A DNA stretch of 64,000 bases from Clostridia bacterium (GTDB taxonomy: Bacteria > Bacillota > Clostridia > Christensenellales > Christensenellaceae), in the NCBI GenBank assembly GCA_017439085.1, contig JAFRTU010000005.1, forward strand, positions 1 through 64,000, in the 5' to 3' direction. Below the pieces are notes generated by a model. That model searched no databases. It saw only the letters and a list, made by a program, of their open reading frames with translations, and had not been told where the DNA came from. Shown here one piece after another: positions 60,112 through 64,000 of this stretch; the stretch's first letter is position 1; each line of letters starts with the position of its first letter. The position numbers and the translations under genes are program-made.

Positions 60112-60137
60112 GATCCCGTCTCAGAAGAGACGGGATC
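60112..60137 (+). terminator. hairpin after the purine genes
   Basis: GATCCCGTCTC (60112-60122) pairs perfectly with GAGACGGGATC (60127-60137) around AGAA. Only ATTTG follows, so termination may be weak. Confidence 0.6.
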
Positions 60138-60211
60138 ATTTGAAAAAAGTATGTCATTCAGGCAGTTCAATGCCTGAGTACAGATATTTGAAAAAGGAAG
60201 GAGTATGAACG

Positions 60212-61348
60212 ATGTTATTAAAGAACGGTATGCTGCATGACGCAGTGAACAGAGAACCATATAAGGCAGATATCCTTATAGAGAACGGAAAGATCTCAAA
60301 GATCGCGCCTGAGATCAGCGCCGAATGCGAAGTTATAGATCTTAAGGGGCTCAACGTATATCCGGGCTTCGTGGAGGCTCACTGCCATCTCGGGCTTGAC
60401 GGATACGGCATCGGATTCGAAGGTGCCGACTATAATGAGCCGGGAGATATCTGCACGCCTCATCTGAGGTCCATAGACAGCTTCAATCCCATGGATCCCA
60501 CGATAAACCAGGCAGCAAAGGCAGGCGTTACTACGGTCGCTACCGGACAGGGAAGCGCAAATGCGATAGGAGGGACATGGATAGCGGTAAAGACACACGG
60601 TATATGTGTGGATGACATGATAATCAAGGATCCGATCGCCATGAAATGCGCTCTCGGAGAGAATCCAAAGAGAGTCTACAGGGACAAGGGAAACTTTGCA
60701 AGGATGTCCACTGCTTCAGTGATCAGGAACATGATATTCAAGGCAAAACAGTACATGGAGAAGAAGAAAGCTGCCGAGGGAGATATCAATAAGGAGCCTG
60801 CATTCGACTTCAAGTGTGAGGCAATGATCCCTGTCCTCAAGAAGGAGATCCCTTTAAAGATTCATGCCCATCAGGCAAACGACATCCTTACAGCCATCAG
60901 ACTGGCAAAGGAATTCGACCTTAACATCACGATAGATCACTGCACTGAAGGACATCTCATAGCCGACAAGCTTGCTGAGTGTGATTATCCGCTCTCTGTT
61001 GGGCCGACCCTTACTCACGCTTCCAAGTTCGAGCTTCAGAACAAGTCATGGACGACCCCCGGCATCCTCGCAAAGAAGGGCTGCATGGTCTCTATAGTGA
61101 CTGACTCGCCCGTGATCCCGCAGCAGTATCTGCCTCTCTGTGCAGGCCTTGCCGTTAAAGCGGGAATGGACAGCTTCGATGCACTGAAGGCCATCACCAT
61201 AAACCCGGCTAAGCAGGTAGGTATCGATGACAGAGTGGGATCTATTGAAGTGGGAAAGGATGCAGACATAGCAGTATATGAAGGAGATCCGATGGTATCC
61301 GATTCTGTCTGCAGGATGGTATTCATAAACGGAGAGAAGATCTGCTAA
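60212..61348 (+). CDS. amidohydrolase-family protein
   Basis: 378 residues, metal-dependent hydrolase with the small beta domain and TIM barrel of the imidazolonepropionase/HutI-like branch. PGFVEAHCHLGLDG (about 50-63) has the H-x-H metal pair. LKIHAHQAND (about 215), ITIDHCTEGH (about 240) and IVTDSPVIP (about 295) give the further His and Asp ligands. The C-terminal VGSIEVGKDADIAVYEGDP is typical. The substrate is unknown; family members open cyclic amides or cleave dipeptides. GGAAGGAG site. Own unit between a hairpin and a minus-strand terminator. Confidence 0.88.
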   Translation: MLLKNGMLHDAVNREPYKADILIENGKISKIAPEISAECEVIDLKGLNVYPGFVEAHCHLGLDGYGIGFEGADYNEPGDICTPHLRSIDSFNPMDPTINQAAKAGVTTVATGQGSANAIGGTWIAVKTHGICVDDMIIKDPIAMKCALGENPKRVYRDKGNFARMSTASVIRNMIFKAKQYMEKKKAAEGDINKEPAFDFKCEAMIPVLKKEIPLKIHAHQANDILTAIRLAKEFDLNITIDHCTEGHLIADKLAECDYPLSVGPTLTHASKFELQNKSWTTPGILAKKGCMVSIVTDSPVIPQQYLPLCAGLAVKAGMDSFDALKAITINPAKQVGIDDRVGSIEVGKDADIAVYEGDPMVSDSVCRMVFINGEKIC

Positions 61349-61393
61349 AGGTCACATTCCGTCACTGACACAGGCTAAAGCCGGTCAGGGTAT

Positions 61394-61424
61394 AAAAAAG
61401 CCCCGTTTCCAGAGGAGACGGGGC
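61394..61424 (-). terminator. terminator of the MFS transporter gene
   Basis: On the minus strand GCCCCGTCTCC (61424-61414) pairs with GGAAACGGGGC (61410-61400, one wobble), followed by a T run. It may also stop the converging amidohydrolase transcript. Confidence 0.85.
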
Positions 61425-61441
61425 ATTTCATGTACTATGGA

Positions 61442-62728
61442 TCATTCATTCTCTTCGGGCCTGTTCTTGATCTCCTGCTTATCTGAAAGCTTCAGGAATA
61501 TGAATCCGAGCAGGAAGAATATGGACAGAGTAGCAACTGCGATATTGATAGTACCGCCTGCGAGTTTTACCCATGCTATGACTGCGGAACCGAGGAAGGA
61601 TGCGCCTTTGGAGAATATGTCATATATACCGAAATACTCTCCCGAGTTCTCCGGAGGGATTATCTTGGAATAATAGCTCCTGGAGAGGGACTGTATTGAT
61701 CCCTGGAAGCATCCGACTCCGAATGCGAGGATACCGAAATCAATGAGTGTATGGAGAGTGAGGGCATAGAGACAGACTGCAAAATAACCGAATATGCATA
61801 CGACTATCAGTGTGACAGTGCGGAATTTTTTGGACAGCCTTGCAAATACGAGAGAGCCTGCCCATGCCACCACCTGGGTAGCAAGCAGGAACACCACCTG
61901 TCCTACTGTAGGAAGACCGAGGTCAGTTCCTATGTTGATGCAGTTATCGATTATCGTGCCTACACCGTCGATATAGAGGAAGAATCCGATGAGGAAGAAG
62001 AGGACCTTCTTGTCTTCAACGGCGATCTTCTTAAGAGTAGCGAATATCTTGGCAAATACCTTGCCGACTCCGGTTTTATCGCGCTCGACGTAATAGATCT
62101 GTTTGTAGTTCTTGATGAGCGGAATGGTCACGAGGAACCACCAGATACCTGTAACGGTGAAACCTATTATCTTTCCTATCTCAGGACTGAACAGCTGAAG
62201 TTTCTCTCCGAGTCCTCCTCCGAGGATATATGCAACGAGGGCAACGAGGAAAGGAATGCAGCTTCCGATATATCCCCAAGCGAATCCGTAGGATGAGACC
62301 TCGTCCATTCTCTCTTCATTAGTGACGTCGTTCAGCATCGAATCATAGAACGTGAGTGAGGCTGAATAGAATATCTTGGCCAGCACGTAGATGATGAGGA
62401 ATGCTACCCAGCTCGTTGCAAAGCCGTTGATTATGCACCCCACGACGCCAAGAGCAACTGCAGTGGTGAAGAATATCTTCTTCATGTCCTTTCTGTCGGC
62501 TATGGCTCCGCATATTGGCCCCAGAAGGGCTACAATGACAGTTACTATTGCCACGGCTATTGAATAATATGCCGTTGCCTGGTCTCCGTTGATCTGCCCC
62601 GGAGCCGTTCCTATGGCAAGCTCCTTGAACCAGATCGGAATGAGAGAACATGCGAGCATCGTAAATGCACTGTTGCCGACATCGTAGAGCACCCAGGCTC
62701 TCTCTGTCTTTGTCAGATTCCTAAACAT
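61442..62728 (-). CDS. MFS transporter of the UMF1/Atg22-like family
   Basis: 428 residues from the ATG at 62728 (AGGGGGA upstream); the longer open frame to 62896 overlaps the neighbouring gene and is not supported. Twelve membrane helices. The start TERAWVLYDVGNSAFTMLAC is the signature of the UMF1/BtlA/Atg22-like branch, followed by LLGPICGAIADRKDMKK (the loop 2-3 MFS motif). Bacterial members are proposed exporters or importers of sugars or amino acids with little proof. It is followed on the same strand by no further gene; upstream lies the phospholipase-like gene 10 bp away. Confidence 0.9.
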   Translation of the reverse strand: MFRNLTKTERAWVLYDVGNSAFTMLACSLIPIWFKELAIGTAPGQINGDQATAYYSIAVAIVTVIVALLGPICGAIADRKDMKKIFFTTAVALGVVGCIINGFATSWVAFLIIYVLAKIFYSASLTFYDSMLNDVTNEERMDEVSSYGFAWGYIGSCIPFLVALVAYILGGGLGEKLQLFSPEIGKIIGFTVTGIWWFLVTIPLIKNYKQIYYVERDKTGVGKVFAKIFATLKKIAVEDKKVLFFLIGFFLYIDGVGTIIDNCINIGTDLGLPTVGQVVFLLATQVVAWAGSLVFARLSKKFRTVTLIVVCIFGYFAVCLYALTLHTLIDFGILAFGVGCFQGSIQSLSRSYYSKIIPPENSGEYFGIYDIFSKGASFLGSAVIAWVKLAGGTINIAVATLSIFFLLGFIFLKLSDKQEIKNRPEENE

Positions 62729-62738
62729 AAATTTCCCC

Positions 62739-63593
62739 CTAAACCGTATAATTTGCTTCCTCTTCAAGTGAGAGGATAGGTATATCCTGATAATCCGGCC
62801 ATTTCTCGAAATCATGGTCGAAGTAATCACATAGTCTTTCGCTCCTGCCTTCGAAGTAGTCGATGAGGTCACTGAAAAGGACAGGGAAGAGATCAAGAGC
62901 CTTTCTCTTTAATTTGTCGAGTCTGAGATTGGAGTCCATGCATCTGTCTGAAGGAACCTCCGGTAGAGGAAGATCCCTGAGATCCTGACTCACTCCGGCA
63001 ATGTTCATTGCAGTTTTGAGGAACCACCTTTTGAAGCGGGTCCTGGTACTGAGAAGCCTGATGACGGACCGCTGACCTTTTATTGCCTTGAATATGATCC
63101 TTTCATCGAAAGGGAAAAAACGGGAAATGACAGCAGCATTTAAACGGGTCGGTCTAAGACTCTCGGCCCTGTCGACTCTGTTCGGATCAAGTCCGGAAAG
63201 CTCCATAAGGTGTCTGTCATATTCGGATTCAACCCTATTGTGTGTGACTTCCGAGACCTCCGCCTTCCTGTCCACATATCCGTGGGCAGTGGAGTCGAAA
63301 GCAAAATGCGTGAGAAAACCCAGGATATAGGCCATCATGGCCTCCTTATCCTCATGGGATTCATATACTTTCTTTGCGTTCTCAAAGAAATCCCTTGCAG
63401 GGGTGAAATGCATGCGCCTTCCGTAGCTGACCACTTCGTTTTTTTTCAGGGCATCATAATAGAAAAGGATATCGGGCCCGTGAACGCCCGTATCATAAAG
63501 GCTGCGGTATTTTTCCGCGATCTCTCTGTATTTTTCAGGAAGTAGATAGAGCACTTCACTTCCGAATATGTAATGAGCATATGTAGTAGGCAT
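62739..63593 (-). CDS. zinc-dependent phospholipase C-like protein
   Basis: 284 residues. MPTTYAHYIFGSEVLYLLP at the start, TGVHGPDILFYYDALK (about 36-51) and FLTHFAFDSTAHGYVD (about 93-108) carry the His and Asp residues of the zinc-dependent phospholipase C fold (PF00882). There is no signal peptide, so it is likely cytoplasmic, like many Clostridial members of unknown substrate. A further His in VTHNRVESEYDRHL is conserved. It lies 10 bp upstream of the MFS gene on the same strand and is likely co-transcribed. Confidence 0.85.
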   Translation of the reverse strand: MPTTYAHYIFGSEVLYLLPEKYREIAEKYRSLYDTGVHGPDILFYYDALKKNEVVSYGRRMHFTPARDFFENAKKVYESHEDKEAMMAYILGFLTHFAFDSTAHGYVDRKAEVSEVTHNRVESEYDRHLMELSGLDPNRVDRAESLRPTRLNAAVISRFFPFDERIIFKAIKGQRSVIRLLSTRTRFKRWFLKTAMNIAGVSQDLRDLPLPEVPSDRCMDSNLRLDKLKRKALDLFPVLFSDLIDYFEGRSERLCDYFDHDFEKWPDYQDIPILSLEEEANYTV

Positions 63594-63671
63594 ACTTTAA
63601 TTATAGATAAGATTACAATGCATTTAAAGAATAAACGTTGTTGTTTTTGTATCACAGAAAGAAAAGCAAAT

Positions 63672-63700
63672 AAAAAAGGGGAGACGGTGTCCCGTCTCCC
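63672..63700 (-). terminator. terminator of the SIS-domain gene
   Basis: GGGAGACGG (minus strand 63700-63692) pairs with CCGTCTCCC (63687-63679), followed by CTTTTTT. Confidence 0.88.
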
Positions 63701-63713
63701 GTGTGTCCTTTTA

Positions 63714-64000
63714 TCAGAACAGGTTTGCCTTGTTATTGAAAGCATCCTTTCTGTCGATGCCGTTCTTTATCATTATGTATGTAGCTATGGCATCGAGTGC
63801 TATATTTGTCGGATAGTCATAATATGCGTAGATCTGGGAATAGATCTGTGCATCTTCTCCTGAAGTTGCCGCATATCCCTGGCTCCTTTCCACGTTGCTG
63901 ACGAGGAAGGTGGCATCGGCTATCTTACCGACCTGTGAATTGTTGTTAGTGGTAAGGAGGACCGTCTTTGCTCCGACGCTCTTTGCAGTGAGGGCAAAGT
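63714..64000 (-). CDS. SIS-domain sugar isomerase, 6-phospho-3-hexuloisomerase-like (partial)
   Basis: The last 95 residues of a gene that begins beyond the right edge; stop at 63716-63714. The sequence AKSVGAKTVLLTTNNNSQVG and KIADATFLVSN is the phosphosugar-binding half of a SIS domain. The end IALDAIATYIMIKNGIDRKD followed by FNNKANLF is close to the C-terminus of 6-phospho-3-hexuloisomerases (LDA...ANL-type). Such an enzyme converts hexulose-6-phosphate to fructose-6-phosphate and would pair with the synthase at 50826. Other SIS isomerases cannot be excluded from this fragment. Confidence 0.7.
   Translation of the reverse strand, partial: FALTAKSVGAKTVLLTTNNNSQVGKIADATFLVSNVERSQGYAATSGEDAQIYSQIYAYYDYPTNIALDAIATYIMIKNGIDRKDAFNNKANLF

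Noticed and set aside
62729-62896. N-terminal extension of the MFS transporter frame
   Set aside because: It overlaps the phospholipase-like gene, and the UMF1-type start with AGGGGGA site is at 62728.
1-64000. CRISPR array, prophage or integron
   Set aside because: No regularly spaced identical repeats, cas genes, integrase or phage structural genes were seen.

Overview
The window looks like a chromosome segment of an anaerobic, low-to-middle GC monoderm of the class Clostridia (Bacillota). The evidence is gene order and content: a SpoIIAA/SpoIIAB/sigma-B-type trio, YggS-SepF-DivIVA, FtsK-RimO-PgsA-RecA, TlyA-NadK-ArgR-RecN, SmpB next to tmRNA, lipoproteins with Firmicute-type signal peptides, strong AGGAGG-like ribosome binding sites, and heavy use of AGA/AGG and ATA codons. 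No outer-membrane genes are seen. Genus and species cannot be read from the sequence.

Layout. 1-140: probable right end of an IS200/IS605-type (TnpB) element. 238-5529: HAD phosphatase, a partner-switching regulator set with a sigma-B-like factor, an HlyD-like adaptor, YggS, SepF and DivIVA. 5595-6224: queH on the minus strand. 6327-19538: a lipoprotein-rich starch/maltodextrin locus with a starch-binding lipoprotein, a lipid-anchored alpha-amylase and pullulanase, and an ABC importer (ATPase with extra C-terminal domains, binding protein, two permeases). malQ at 31012 would process the imported oligosaccharides. 19760-20107: two small unknown genes. 20221-30308: housekeeping block ftsK, rimO, pgsA, recA, tlyA, nadK, argR, recN, secG. 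30370-38515: phosphatase-like gene, malQ, bcp, CDF transporter, ECF S component, a VTT-acyltransferase fusion and a YfcC-like carrier. 38583-42829 (minus): lipoprotein, tmRNA, smpB, an unknown gene, mmuM, lipoprotein. 42897-47333: LysR regulator divergent from a heterodimeric ABC exporter. 47452-51461: M14 peptidase, lipoprotein, tRNA-Pro, LUD protein, hexulose-phosphate synthase.

51618-54630 is the most unusual part. A consensus promoter starts an RNA of about 200 nt built from tandemly repeated, self-complementary modules. It leads into a 765-residue protein with a TerD-like C-terminal domain, followed by a small signal peptidase. 54692-64000: manA; larC behind an attenuator-like leader, overlapping an ECF S component; a ZTP riboswitch controlling a purO-type IMP cyclohydrolase and a stand-alone AICAR transformylase; an amidohydrolase; an MFS transporter; a zinc-dependent phospholipase C-like protein; and the 3' part of a SIS-domain isomerase resembling 6-phospho-3-hexuloisomerase, the natural partner of the hexulose-phosphate synthase at 50826.

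All calls are from reading the sequence. No database search was run, and RNA structures were paired by hand.
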